A stretch of DNA of 64,000 nucleotides, taken from Pseudoscleropodium purum (taxonomy: Eukaryota > Streptophyta > Bryopsida > Hypnales > Brachytheciaceae). The first letter of the stretch is position 1; every line of letters starts with the position of its first letter. Shown piece by piece: positions 23,082 to 35,580 of the stretch. Both the position numbers and the translations under genes were made by a program. The stretch is from positions 7,254,001 through 7,318,000 of the forward strand of contig OZ017803.1 of the NCBI GenBank assembly GCA_963969395.1, written 5' to 3'. Under the pieces are notes generated by a model. That model saw nothing but the letters and a program-made list of their open reading frames with translations, searched no databases and was not told where the DNA came from.

Positions 23082-26000
23082 TTAATCTCTTTTGTTCTTT
23101 CCAGAAATCCTTATAACCACATAAAACGCGAAACGAAAAAATATTCCAAAAGCTATTGTAATTCCTAAGCAATTCCATTTGCTCAATTTTGTGATTTCTT
23201 TTGTCACTAATATATCATGTCCTGTTAGTAGACATGATGTTGGACTTAATAGTGAATATGGTGTATTTCTTAATTGAGGCCACGATCGAATGTAATACAA
23301 CATTCCATCTACAATACTTTCATCCAAGTGCTCCAATGGGGTGCCATGTAATAATTGTCGTCCAAATTCAAAGCATGATCTTATCTTTCCAAATTCGTTA
23401 ATCAAGACAGCTTCATATGGGTATTTGATGATTGAAATGTAATGAAACCATCTCCAATACCAAGGAATTCGCCATCTTGATATGAAAAATCCACTCAATA
23501 GTAAAAAATAGGCAAGTACGGCCACAACTATCGTGTATCCAAGCATCACATTGGGTATAATTGCTGATAGCAATGTCACGAAAGAATTACCAGCCCAAAA
23601 GGATGCCCAAATGATAAGGAAAAAGAAAAAGAAACCCGAGACTCCACCTACCAATCCCACTGCCCACCACATAATGATGCTAAACGCCATTGATAATATG
23701 GCAAGGAATGGGACATATATGATTGCATGAGCAAGAACATATGACGATTTGCGGTAAGCATTTGTTGAGGTTTCTCTCATAAATATATACCGTTCCTGTA
23801 GAAAAATAGGTAATGCATCCGCACATGTATAATATATTGTTGACATTGCAAAGGCAAAAAATCCTAATCGTTCCTGCAACAAAACCACAAACTTATGAAT
23901 CAATTACTTCATTTTCTACATCTATATATAGTTTCTATTTCATTTTGGAAATATAAATTTTTTTAGGCAAATCCATAGAATTTACATTTATAGTACTATC
24001 TGAACAAAAACAAGGCAATTGATGAAATCTTAACAAAAACAAAGCAATTGGAATCTCACTCCACCAATCTACTTGCACAAATGAAAAGATTTAAACATTT
24101 CCATCTAAACCATTACATAAACAATCTAGTTGGCATCATTTCGCTTCACAAGTTAAAAGCATAAAAAAACTTAATTCTATACTACAAACAATTCTAACAT
24201 AAGACATTCTAATAGATTCTTCAAAATAATAAAATTTGTCAAAGGTAACCAAATCTCTAAAATCTTGAATAATTCAAATAATATGCAATTGCGATATAGA
24301 AGGCAATAAAGTGTTACAAGCAACAAGCGCTCAATTCAATTCAACCTTAATAAAGGTCTTATGAATTGTTTTTTCCTATTAATACCTATTGGTTTGACAT
24401 CCAGAATATAGATGCCTTATAAAGTGCATCTTTTTTTTACTATATGTAACTTTCTCATTCAAAGACTAACTTGGTAGGTTCATTTAATTTTTAATACAAG
24501 CTTGTCAAGTTTAATTTCCATATCCATTTTGAATCTATCAAAAAATCCATTACTCTGTCACTTATATCCTTGAAAAGGCAAACATTCAATTTATGAACAT
24601 TTTATAAAGTCTAATTGTATTTGACCAATAAAGGATTTTTTATTTTTCTTAATTGAAAACATTAGATGAAATCTACTCAAAATTGTGTTTTTATTTTACT
24701 TTAAGATTTGGCAATGATGAAAAAAAATTTGTTTTTATTAAATGACATTGTAAACTCATATACAATACAAATTGAAAAATTCCAAAGAATCCCCATGTTT
24801 AATAAACCATTTAAAGTTTATCTTTGATTGAATGAACAAAATTGAACTCTAAATGAAAAAGGTATATAACCTTGATGAAAGAGAGATAGATTTTTTGAAG
24901 CTTCCATGTTTTCATTTCATACTAATTCATAGTTTGTTTGTTATTTAGAAGTGATAAACATTGTGCACTTAACTTTAAATTAAAACTTGCCAATTCTTCT
25001 TTCTAATCCCTTTTGAATATTTCACCAAATGTTTGATATTTTAGACTACTTAAAAGGCAACTTTATGAATTGGTATGGATAAAAAACAAGGAAACCATTA
25101 AAAGTCTATCCATCTTTGATAAGACATTGATAACTTCTATATTTAATCTTTTAAGGACTAGGCTTTCGAATTTTAAACAAAAAATGAACACAATCACATT
25201 CCACCAATAAAAAATCTAAGTTTTCATTCCTTAGTCTACATATTTGTAGATTATTGAGTTTTTCCTACATGTCTATAGTTTACATTTTTTGAATATTTCT
25301 TGGTAAATATTCTACTATTCAAAAGGTTCACATGTATTTTACTACAAAAACAAATATACCATTTCAATCTCAAAAAGATCCTTAAAAGGTATTTTCAATT
25401 TTGGATTCTAATTTTTATTGAAAAATATTAGTTGGTACAATATTAGATTTAACCCTAGAGCACTCCAATGTCCAAAATTTGGACGACGAACGGATTGAAA
25501 TTCAGTTTTCTTTCTTGTTACTACTTGGATGAAAGTCATCTAATTTGTAGAGATTCTTTATCAAGTTGTTGTCCTATTCAATGGTTGGATTTGGTGTTAC
25601 TAGAGTTTATATTTTTCTAAAATTACAAATGTGGAAGTGTGTCAAGCCAAAAATTACATTGATTTTTAGTTCAAAATTGGATTTGCAAAAATGAGGTCAT
25701 AGATTAAAAGAACACAAAAATTTCAAAAAATCACCATATCAAGAGAACCTTGTTTCAAATCCATTCCAACAAGTTTTACTCAAAAAATGATAATATTTTA
25801 CTTGTAATTGAATTTAGGAGGAATTTAGAAATTTCCCTTTCAAAATTTATAAAAAAAATATTGATGATAGCAATAGTGAATCTAACCGTATGGATGGAAT
25901 CTACAACTCAAGATCTACAACTCCTATTTGTATGTCAATTCCAAAATATTCTTCCAAATAACACTTTATAACGATTTTTTCCAAATCGTCAATTTTAGAA

Positions 26001-29000
26001 AAGGATTAAAATGTTTAGGGGTTAATTTTATCAATTAATAATTATTAATAATGAATCATATTTTATAACTATTTTTTGAAAGTCATCATTAAATTATATT
26101 GTAGTACCTCGTCAATTTTGGCAAAAATTAAATTTTTTTTTTAAAGATATGGTAATTTCACAAAATTATAATGATAATTGTAGAAAATCTTAAAATTTGA
26201 CAACGTCAATTGCTGAAAACAATGGAAATATATGAGTTCTTAGGACTTAAGGATCCTATCAAATCCAACAAATATTAAATGATTTTTGGAACTAGATGCT
26301 AAATTAATTTATAATTCAATATCTAGGACGATGAAAATTGCAATAAATATTTTTTTGTTGCCGAAGTTAAAAAGTTAAATTTTATAAAATATTTGGTAGT
26401 GTGTGCTGAAATTGATCTAGTACTAAGGTAATTCTTCATTATATTTTCTTCTTCATAATTTTAGAAAAATTTGGTCAAATTCCTTGTCTTCTAAAAGGGC
26501 TAAAGTTTCATTTCCATCTTTCTGGAGTATCAAACTACCTCCTATTCTTCTATATTAGTCTAAAGTTCCACATCAAAACTTACATAGATAATTACTCTAC
26601 CTTTAGAAAACTTGATTGTTGCAATCCTAACAACAATTTAAAAAATATTTTGCCTCTTCACCCTAATTGAATAATGTTATGTCAAACTCCTTCATTCACA
26701 ATCCCTAATCCCGAATGCAAAACGCTAAAACCCTAAACCTCATTCATATTGAAGAACCGCATGAATTGACGTGAAATGCAAACCCAAATGCCTCAGCAAG
26801 TGATGTCGAGGTGCTTGAAGATCATAACCAGAATGAAGTTGGTGATCATCACTTCCAACAACCACACAACCTTAAACTCTAAAACCCTAAAACCCTAAAC
26901 CTCATTCAAAGTAACGCACCGCATGAATGAGTGATACGGAATGCAAACCTGAACGCCTTGGTAAGTGGTGTCGATGTGCCAGAAGATGGTGGCAAGAATG
27001 AAGCTCGTGATCATCACCGTGGACAAGCGCATAAGAAACAACTCCGGAGTGCGCTTGATGTTCTTCCACGACCGGCGCACCAACACCAAGATCTCCGCCC
27101 ACCCCGGATTTGCAAAGCTGCCCATTGCATCCATGCCTGTTTTCCGATGCCACACTGGGTTTGCCGGCTTTGTGGCGTGCAATTTCTTGTTCAATAAGAT
27201 GTTTGAGATTGTGACTACAGTGTCGCGAAACTCTTTCTGCATCGGTGCCGGGTCTTTTGATTTTGCTTCCCACTCCTTGCAAAACTCCACCAGGGACTTG
27301 ATTCCTTCCTGCACACACTCCAGAGGACAATTGAATCCCCCGATTGGTTATTCAAAGAGGGAAAGTTTTGTCCATTCATGAAAATCTGCTGCGGAGGGAT
27401 CATGACTAAAATCTCTCGTTAGAGGTAAAATTTCCAAATCTGCGATGAACATTCTGAAAATTGAATGGGAGGTCTCTATGTTGGATGAAGAGTATGAACT
27501 CAACGGGAAGACTGGGAAGACTTTCCCTCGGTGCTCTAAATAATTCACAGGGAAATGAGTGATACGGTTTTCATTTGCAAATTTTGTAGAACAAAATTGT
27601 GATGAGGTTTTCTTGTTCAATTGGAGAAGACATACTGACATCATAAAGAAGGAATGGGATTCATCAATTGGTAAATTCTCTTTGTTACTTATTAGTGAAG
27701 AAATTGTCCGTTTGTGTACAAATTTGAAGGTACCTTGCTACAATGTCATTCTACAATGTCACCTGAAAGTGTCGTACAACCACATGCATTTGTGAATCAT
27801 CTTAAGATTCAAAAACATTCAATAGAGACTCTATTACTTTCCAGTTACACTATGCCACACGAAAAAGTTGAAGACTTCCCACAATGAGCATTTTTAAGGT
27901 CATATTGATAACACTTCAAAAGACCCCTATGTGACAAAATTAGGGGGCAAACAATTTGACATCCGAGACGACAAAGAGTGACATTTGAGGGCTGACATAC
28001 TGAAATCATTGGGTTCAGGGGAAATAATAGGTATGTATACCTTAACACTGAAATGCAAATCCATCTGACATTCTCCCAGTTTGAGACTAGCAAGATATAC
28101 TGCCTACATGATTGAACTCCCTGGACAGACACCCAGTGCATTGCTTACTGTTATGAAGGTTGATGAGAAGTTTTCTTTGGGTTGAAATCAGGTTGTTGAA
28201 GAAAGGAGGATTTTTGTTAAGGTTGACGAAAGTTGATGACAGAATTGAGGTTTTCTTTGGGTTCAAATTAGGCTGATGAGGAAATAGGGCATTGTTGTTT
28301 GGATGTGGGTGCATGGAGAAACTTACTTGTGATCCATGAAGCTCTTGGATGAGATCCAGGGCGTGTTCGGTGCTGTTCTCATGTTTCGGAACGGGGCGTC
28401 CGAATTCCTCGAAGAACAGGTTGAGATCGGTGGCCGTGCCTCCGTACACTTTCTCCCCGAACGCCAGGATGATTAAGCGGTCGAACACACCCATGATGCG
28501 GTAGCTCGGTTGATGAATGGACAAGACCACCAAGCTTCCTGTCTGCGCAATTTTTTGGAGGGTGCGCACCTGGTTGGGCCGTCAGAATTGCAAAAGTTCA
28601 AGAATTAGGGTGATTCGAATCGTGAAATGAAGAGTGAGGATGATCAGAATTGTAAAGAATGAGGGTGACTAGAATTGCAACGGATTGGTTATAAGAGTTG
28701 AAAAGAACGAGTGATCAGAATTGTAAAGAATTTCGTGGCTAGGATGATTGCTGGGAAGGGATTTTGATGAATTGGAAAGGGAAGGGAGTGTGCGCACGTG
28801 GTGGGGTGAAGAATTAGGTGTCGTAGCTGGAATGAGAATTTTGAAGGATTGGAAGTTTAAGAGATTTTCAACTTACGACCAAATACGCACTGGTTGAGTC
28901 CAGTCCCGATGTCGGCTCGTCCAGGAACAAAATGAGCGGGTCATGGACAATGTCGATGCCAATGGAGACACGGCGTCTCTCACCTCCGGAGACCCCGCGA

Positions 29001-30508
29001 TGACCTTCATTGCCGATGATGGTATTTGCAACGCGCAGCAGGCCGAGTTGATCCAGCAAATTGTTCACCCTGGCCACTTTGGCCGCCTTCGATTGAGATG
29101 GCGGCAGCCGAAAGAAGGCTGAAAACATGAGCGTCTCTTTCACGGTAAGCATCGGGTAGAGGAGATCGTCCTGTCAGACCAATTTCAGTGTGCAACTTAT
29201 TAGTCATAGCAGTACTTCGCATGGAATTTTTGGATCAAATAGGTCGTCCTGGAATTTTCTCGATCAAATTAGGTCGTGATGAGATTTTCTTGGGTTTAAA
29301 TCAGAGTGATAAGTTTTTAAGGGTTGAAATCAGGAGTGCTTTTCCTTCAAGTGAGCTTTTTAGAAACCTCGGTCAGTAACTAGCATGTCTGCAAAACATC
29401 ATGCATTGTTGTGTTTAATTCATGCCTGCATAACGTAAGCGGAGATGTTGCGTAGCAATTTCTCGCTGAACTGACTGCCGTTCAACGTCATGGTGCCTTT
29501 CACAGAATTGATCCGCTGCGCAAGTGCATCAATGAGGGTGGATTTGCCGGAGCCGCTGGGTCCCATGATGGCCAGAATCTCGCCATCTCGGGCCTCCCCT
29601 GATATTCCGCCCAGTAACCGCAGTGGCTTTGGCAGCGGGTGCGTAGATTTGCCTGGCAACACTGCTCTTTTGAACCTCTGCCACCGGGAAAGCTTTTTAC
29701 ATACAGTATAGGTCAGGCCACTGAATTGCAGATACAACTTCTGGGAGGAAGGCTTCTCATCATGTGAAGAGGAATGTTCCACTTGTATAACTTTCTCCGC
29801 TGGTGGAGTGAGCAATTCCTTTGGCCGTGGAGTAAACAATTCCTGTGTCGGGGGTGGAGTCAAGAATTCCTGTGACTGTGAAGTAAGCAATTCCTGTGTC
29901 GGGGGAGGAGTCAAGAATTCCTGTGATTGTGAGGGAAACAATTCCTGTGTCGGGGGTGGAGTCAAGAATTCCTGTGGCTCTGAAGTAAACAATTCCTGTG
30001 TCGGGGTGGGGGTAAACAATTCCTGTGGTGGTGAGAAATCTTTTGTCTTTGAGAATTCCTGTGGTGGTGACAACTCCGATGGCAGTGGAGAAAACAATCC
30101 CGGCGGCGGTGGCGCAAAAAGCTCAGGATTACTCAGACTTTCCTCGTCAAAGAGAGAGCGCCGTGACGTTGGCCCCGGAGGTTCACTGGAGCTTGGATTT
30201 GTAACTCCAGAGCTTAGGCCGTTGATGCCGACCGCGTCCGGAGACCTCACAGGTGACAAGTCCTCCATGTCGAATCCGAAAGGGTATTCGGCACTTGGCG
30301 GATAATGCAAAATTGGGCCTCCTTGCTTTTTCTCATCAGCCACGCCAGATTTGGATTGCTGGGCAGATTTGGACTGCTGTACAGCAGCTTCGAAGAGTTC
30401 CACCTCCCTCCTGTGCCGGGCGGCTGCTGCCTCTTCCAAGGACCGATAACTTTCTTCCAACTCTTTCCTGCGCGGCACTTTTGGCTTTCGAGGCGGTTGT
30501 TCTGCCAT
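23082..30508 (-). CDS. ABCG (WBC) half-size ABC transporter, ABCG1/2/6/16/20 clade, long N-terminal extension
   Basis: Plasma-membrane half-transporter, nucleotide-binding domain first. Plant members of this clade export suberin, cutin or pollen-wall lipids; the substrate here is inferred only. Exons: 30508-29426, 29170-28877, 28569-28327, 27308-26949 and 23873-23082, all phase 0, giving 923 residues. Walker [10 protein letters not shown] is at 316-324, signature [12 protein letters not shown] from 420, Walker B LILFLDEP at 440-447, and the H-loop histidine of SIHQPS at 478. The transmembrane domain spans exons 4-5 ([37 protein letters not shown]). Residues 1-~270 exceed the usual family N-terminus and contain a Pro/Thr/Gln/Phe-rich 17-residue tandem repeat. 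Intron 1 uses a GC donor. Intron 4 is 3,075 nt. Exon 5 is much richer in A/T at third positions than exons 1-4. The ATG context AAAGATGGC is good. No frame defect was found. Confidence 0.93.
25453..26021. mobile_element. TTAA-bounded element inside ABCG intron 4
   Basis: Flanked by TTAA at 25449-25452 and 26022-26025. The left end is CCCTAGAGCAC and the right end TTTAGGGG, inverted termini of the same style as the 549-1728 element. It helps explain the unusual size of this intron. Boundaries rest on the end motifs only. Confidence 0.45.
26711..26948 (-). repeat. Decayed tandem copy of the ABCG exon 4 / intron 4 border
   Basis: Positions 26711-26860 resemble 26880-27030, which spans the real exon 4 end and donor. 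Shared words include CCCTAAACCTCATTCA, CCGCATGAAT, ATGCAAACC and GTGATCATCAC. The copy has mutated coding sequence and a weakened donor, so it is not used as an exon in this model. Confidence 0.75.
29171..29425 (-). other. GC-AG intron of the ABCG gene
   Basis: Exon 1 must end ..YVMQ and exon 2 begin DDLLYPML to give the conserved Q-loop region. The only junction in frame has GCATGA as donor (29425-29420) and TGACAG as acceptor. GC-AG introns are a minor but accepted class. The donor here departs from the usual GCAAGT. Confidence 0.75.
29832..30035 (-). repeat. 51-bp (17-residue) coding tandem repeat in ABCG exon 1
   Basis: Unit starts at 29832, 29883, 29934 and 29985, spaced exactly 51 bp. 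Each unit encodes a variant of [17 protein letters not shown]. The array keeps the reading frame and lies at about residues 158-226, before the nucleotide-binding domain. Confidence 0.9.
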
Positions 30509-30514
30509 CTTTGC

Positions 30515-30858
30515 AATGGCTGATATGCGCTTTGGTAATGGAAAATTTTCATACAGCTATCACTCCAGATTTGATGCCCTAAAGATGTCGATAGTGAACT
30601 CCACCGTCCAAGAGGCGCATCATTGTCGCAAATGGTGCTTGCATCGACTCATTGTCCGAATAGTAGCTTATTATTTGGAGAATGTTTGTAATGGCTGATA
30701 ATTATACACTTTCAGGTCAAATTTCATACAGCTATCACTCCAGATCTGATGCCCAGGATTGAACTGCACCCTCCGAGTGATGCATCGTTATCATTGTCGA
30801 AATTGTCGCAAATGGTGATGTTCGAGGGATTACGTTGACTCGTTTGAATAGTAGCTTG
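30515..30858 (-). promoter_or_regulatory. Duplicated ABCG 5' flank, two 175-bp units
   Basis: Units 30515-30689 and 30690-30858 are direct repeats sharing AATGGCTGATA, CATACAGCTATCACTCCAGA, TTGTCGCAAATGGTG and GAATAGTAGCTT. The first begins just upstream of the ATG at 30508, so the duplication covers leader and promoter sequence. Confidence 0.8.
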
Positions 30859-32740
30859 CCATACCCTACCCTGTTCGTTCATCGTCAAATGATGCTCAAA
30901 TCCTTTAGATCAATCTGCCCACCGTTCTTTACAGGCAGAGAGAGTGCGAGAAGTTGTGACTCGTCCTGGAACTAGTTCTTAAGAGATTAGACTTCTTTGA
31001 ATCAGTGTTTATTCCACCAGATGTTGGACCTTGAGAACTTGGACGTCTGTCTGCAAATTGTGTTCACTGATGAGTGTTGATGACTAAATGCAGAGCTTCC
31101 TGACGCTGTGAAACTACAAATATTCTCTTTCAGGAACACAGGCTCTTCGACAAGATCCCTGTAGGCCTGCAGGTTCATGTCAAGATACGAAAACCTAATG
31201 GATGAAATGCATGCCCGTAACTGAGTGGCTATCTTGATGCCACCACACCGGTGTGTCACCGCGACCCATACCGTATGAAAATCTTCTTGGTGTGATCAAT
31301 TCCCGGTTCAATGGAGTGGGCCGTCCATCACCTTGTGCAGGTAAGTACACCTAATTGAGTGCGTAACTCACTTAAAAACTGACCCCTACAGATTCTTGCC
31401 TAAAATGTTTTGAGTTTAAACATGGGATCGGTTTTGGGTACTCTCATGATCAGCACTTTGAAGACTCATAGTTTTTTCATAGGAAAAAACTATGAGTGTG
31501 TCCAGAAAACACATGCTAACTTGCGTTGAAATCCTCTTTCAATGGTCAACAAAAATCAAGTCAGGTTAATAATAGGAACCATGCTCAGATGCTAATTTTG
31601 CAGGAGACATGTAATATGGATTTGTAACGTACATGTAACTTAATAAATGTACGGTAGTAAGCAAGCATAACAATCAAGGTGCCGTGTGACCAATTCGGTT
31701 GAAGACGATCCACGGTGGAGGGGGAGAGGATTTTTGTTGGTCTGGTTTAAAGTTTTACTGTAGCTTCATTGGTCAGTGGTGAGACAGGAGTAGGAAATCT
31801 TTGCTTGTGTCATTCTTAGGCTGAAAATTGTGGTTTGTTAGTGATTAGTGTTACGAGTCTGGGTCTCTTGGAGGCTGGGTACTCGAGATGAATTCGAGTA
31901 ATGCGCAGATTCTCAAATCTCCAGAAGGTAAACTATTCGCCTGCTCATGTGGCCCTCGTGTCTTTTGGTTAAGAAACCTGATGGTGTTTTGGTAACAGTG
32001 CCTCTGGTGAATCCATTGGGGAGACTCTACGGAATTGACGACAGCTGATTATCACAATGAACTCTCACGAGTATCAAGTATAAACACAACAACAAATTGA
32101 GTGACATCAACATAAGACTAGACAAGTTGGCGCATGTGCATTTGGAGCTTCTTCATGGAGGAGAAGACTCTCTTCCTTTGATCACAAGAACAGAAAGAGA
32201 TGCAGTTTCAACATCTTCTCTGTGACAAATTAGTATGTTTTTTTTTAATATTTTGAAAATGATATCAGAAATGTGCAAAGATAATGCACAGAACGTTCAA
32301 AAATGGTTGGAAATTTTAGAAACAAACTCTTGGGATTGATATACACGAACTATAAAATTCATAGAGGAAAAAAAAGAGGATAAACTGGACACGTAATTAC
32401 TCAACACCCGGAATTTTTGGGTTCTAAGCTTACATAATTAATGCTTTCACGTAACATTTCTAGGTAGTCCTGAGAACTCCCCTTTTTTATATCGTAAAAG
32501 ACACCCAAACAATGCTCAAAACATTGGCATTCCATGTCCTGCTCGTACCCAGGTCTGTTGCATGAAATCATTGTACAAATTGAAGTGCTCAGTACATCGT
32601 ACATAAAATAATCTTGTCAATAAGTGATGTTGATATTATTCTTATGGTTGAGGCTCCACCAAGAACCAAGTGCACTTTTCTGCGTCATCAAACATGGGGT
32701 GCTCCAAAAAAAACGTTTAAGATATTCAGAGCTAAATCAG
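30859..32740. other. Intergenic between ABCG promoter and NDUFS4, no gene seen
   Basis: No recognisable coding sequence. Small frames such as 31002-31259 and 32401-32604 (minus) have no family match. The part next to 32741 probably includes the NDUFS4 3' UTR. A strong hairpin lies at 31465-31496. Confidence 0.5.
31465..31496. other. Perfect hairpin, 14-bp arms and 4-nt loop
   Basis: CTCATAGTTTTTTC, loop ATAG, then the exact inverse GAAAAAACTATGAG. It lies about 950 bp upstream of the ABCG start. No role can be assigned. Confidence 0.8.
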
Positions 32741-35141
32741 CTAATCGTACTCAGGAACTGGACCTTTCCATTTAAAATTGTCTGCATACGCCTTGGGCTG
32801 CAAAGCATAGCACAATGTCTTTGTTAGCTTCATATTTATGAAAGATTAAAATTGATAGCAGAGGCGAAAAAACGGATATGGTTAATTGATGCCTTGAACT
32901 CATGAGTGAATAGTCTTTCAGATGCTAAGACGATATTTCTACTTTAAATGATCTCATGTCACGTCACAAACCTTTAGTGCTGCTTGATGAGGTTCCTGGA
33001 TCTACAAAACGAGACACATTAAAGGTAAGTAAAAAAGAGCTGACAAACTTGATCTTCCCAGAAATCCTGATATTCTTTATATCAACAGCTGTTTCATGTA
33101 ACATATTGTACTGATATCTAGAAAAGTAGTAAACTCCAATCGCCTAATAGACATGTCTCTCTAACCCAAACACATATATTCATATTTTGTCTTTCCATAT
33201 TATCCTCAATACAATCCACATTGCAACCCCACAGATTGAAAGTTACAAAATCATATCGACAATCTCAGAATGCCAATATTCCATAAATAAATGTCACAAT
33301 TACGCTACACATAAGAAATTAATTATTTGGAATGACCTGCTACTGTAAGTTAAAAAAATTGTCGCACCCCATTGGACACCAAACCTTTTTCTTTTTTGAA
33401 CCATTGATTAGACTCTCTCCTTAGCGTAGAGATCTGGACTGCAGAAGTGCAGAGACAATAAAACATCTCACAGTGCCAACTACACTAAACTATCCTATTA
33501 GAGTGTGTCACACTAATCTGTCATAATCACACTATTTAAAACTTAGTGGAGGCTGAAATATTACTGTATTGCAAAAATCTCTATAAAAAAGAAAAAGAAA
33601 GTAGCGACCTTAATTTTGCAGGGGACACTAATTTTGCGCCTGCACTAATAGGCTTGCCTTTAATAACTTTTGCTTGAAACTCTCATGACTTCAGTAATGA
33701 CTATTAAGCTTCCCCCAAAACATATCCCCTCAGCTTTACCCCAGGTCCTCCAAGATCATTCTATATGGATTATCCTGGACAATTGAAGAATGACAAAAGT
33801 ATAGTAACTCACCGAATATTGCCAGCCGTATTTCTCAGCAAATTCAACGGCACTGTCCTTGGTATCAAAATTGAGGGATGCCTCACCCACATTCTGATAA
33901 GGATCTCCCGTTGACGTCCAGCCCATCAAAGGATTCTCCCATCTGTCCGAGAAGTGAAATATTAGTGGAATTTGTGCCTCTAATATCGAAGTGAAAGCAC
34001 TCACCCCATCAAACGACTGCCTTGAAAAACAGTCTGAACTAACTTGGGACCAACTCGAAAACTTCCTAGAGAGGTTGAGTATATAGGATGACGACAATTG
34101 TCAACTGATTCCGTCAAAAAAACAAGACACATGCCCTTGCTAACGAGCTTACTTGTTAACAGATTCAAAGTTAATCTTCCAGTTGCCCGGCGCCGGCCCT
34201 GATTGCGTAGCACACCGGGAAGGAGAGTAGATAACCACCTGGAATAATCCAAGAATGCCATATCCACTCACGTTCAGTATGAAGAACGTAACCTCGCTTC
34301 AAATCAGGTTTCATCTAGGCAACAAAAACGGAAGCCTCAATAAACCGATACAGGTTACACAAATCAGTACAAACATGATGAAAAAATAAGATTCAGGCTC
34401 TTCGAAATGTATCCACCATTAGGATTTTGCAGTTGCAGTCGAAATGAGCAAAAGCAGAAAATGTTCATCCGTGAGGAGGAGAAACAGAGACACATGGCGG
34501 AAGGGGTGATTCGACGAGCAACATGATCCCATTTCAAAATCAACCTCAATAAGGCCAAAACATTAAAAAAAAAAAACCTAGATATATTGGTACAGGTAAC
34601 AAAATCCAGAATAAAAACGCGAAAGAAATAAAATTATGGAACTTCAATTATTTCCACCATTAGGGGTTTTCAATTGCAGCAGAAAACTGCTAATCAGTGA
34701 GGTGAAAGGAAAGAAAAAACGGAAGCAGACGAGCAACATGATCGTACCTTCCGCTTCAGACTTAGGCCAAATCGAGCAATAACGAAACCCTAAGTACACA
34801 GATATCCTGTATAAAAGCGCAAAAGAAATGAACTTCACGCACTTCCAATTGCACCCACTATTAGGGTTTCGCAATTCCAGGCGAAATGAATAAACGCAGA
34901 AAAATGCGCAGCCATGAGAAGGAGAAGGAAGGAAAGAGATGGAGGGAAGCTGACGAACAACATGACGGTCGCTCACCTTGCGCTTCAGTTGCTTTTCAGG
35001 AATGCCGGAGACTTCGCCAATCTCCCCATGGGTGGTGGCGATCTCTTGAACACTCGACAATTGAGCCGGGTGAGTGGAGAATCTCCGTCCGTGGAACGAA
35101 GTGGCAAGCAACCTGCGCATTGCCATGGCGCGCGAGCTCAC
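32741..35141 (-). CDS. NDUFS4: NADH:ubiquinone oxidoreductase 18-kDa subunit, NDUFS4 (complex I), mitochondrial
   Basis: Accessory subunit of the peripheral arm of mitochondrial complex I, needed for assembly and stability of the NADH-oxidising module. Exons: 35141-34977, 34238-34153, 33942-33813, 33001-32972 (only 30 nt) and 32797-32741, which join to 155 residues ending PEYD-stop. The Arabidopsis homologue is about 154. Residues 1-~25 are Arg/Ser-rich and lack acidic residues, a typical mitochondrial presequence. The family core reads [57 protein letters not shown] and the C-terminal YADNFKWKG. All splice sites are GT..AG and phases agree. An internal start at M6 or M8 is possible. The 30-nt exon encodes [10 protein letters not shown], required for family continuity. 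Confidence 0.93.
34320..34990 (-). repeat. Three tandem units of ~215 bp across NDUFS4 exon 1 / intron 1
   Basis: Approximate units are 34320-34545, 34546-34765 and 34766-34990. Shared words include CCACCATTAGG or CCACTATTAGGG, then GCAGAAAA, then GAGCAACATGATC or GAACAACATGACG. The unit nearest exon 1 contains the true donor (AAG|GTGAGC at 34977-34975). The second keeps a related CTTCCGCTTCAG motif at the matching place. The repeat therefore multiplied an exon/intron border. Confidence 0.75.
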
Positions 35142-35344
35142 GAACGGACAGACCCGATCGAGCTTCGATTGTTAACTCGCACCGAATCAGACCAACAAAG
35201 GCACTGAAAACACTTCGACGACGCAGAGGACGGGAAAACGAATTCTTCCTTTTCGATTGATACCCTTCCGAATCCGGGTATTTGATGTGTATGTTATCAA
35301 TCCTGTGAACAAGAAAGGGTATCATTAGGTTGCCCTAGAGCAGA

Positions 35345-35580
35345 GTAGCATTTAATCCATAAACGACACCAGGGACGTTTTTTGTTCAATGAGTTATAAA
35401 GAATCTCTCTATGTAGGACAAAAGTGCAACTATTCATCCCCAGAAATTTTGTGTGAAAAGGAAACGTCTTCTACAATTGTTTAATTTCCAACAATTGCTT
35501 TTGCATTTTTGTAAGTCAAAGATTCTCATGTTATCAAAGCCGATGATTTCCACAATGACCAACTCATCTTTTAAAGATTA
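35345..35580. repeat. Dispersed repeat family R1, copy 3
   Basis: Diverged copy of 1740-1960 and 7015-7235, same strand order (AATGAGTTATAAAGAATCTC, GACAAAAGTGCAACTATTC, GCTTTTGCATTTTT). It lies about 200 bp upstream of the NDUFS4 start. Confidence 0.65.
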
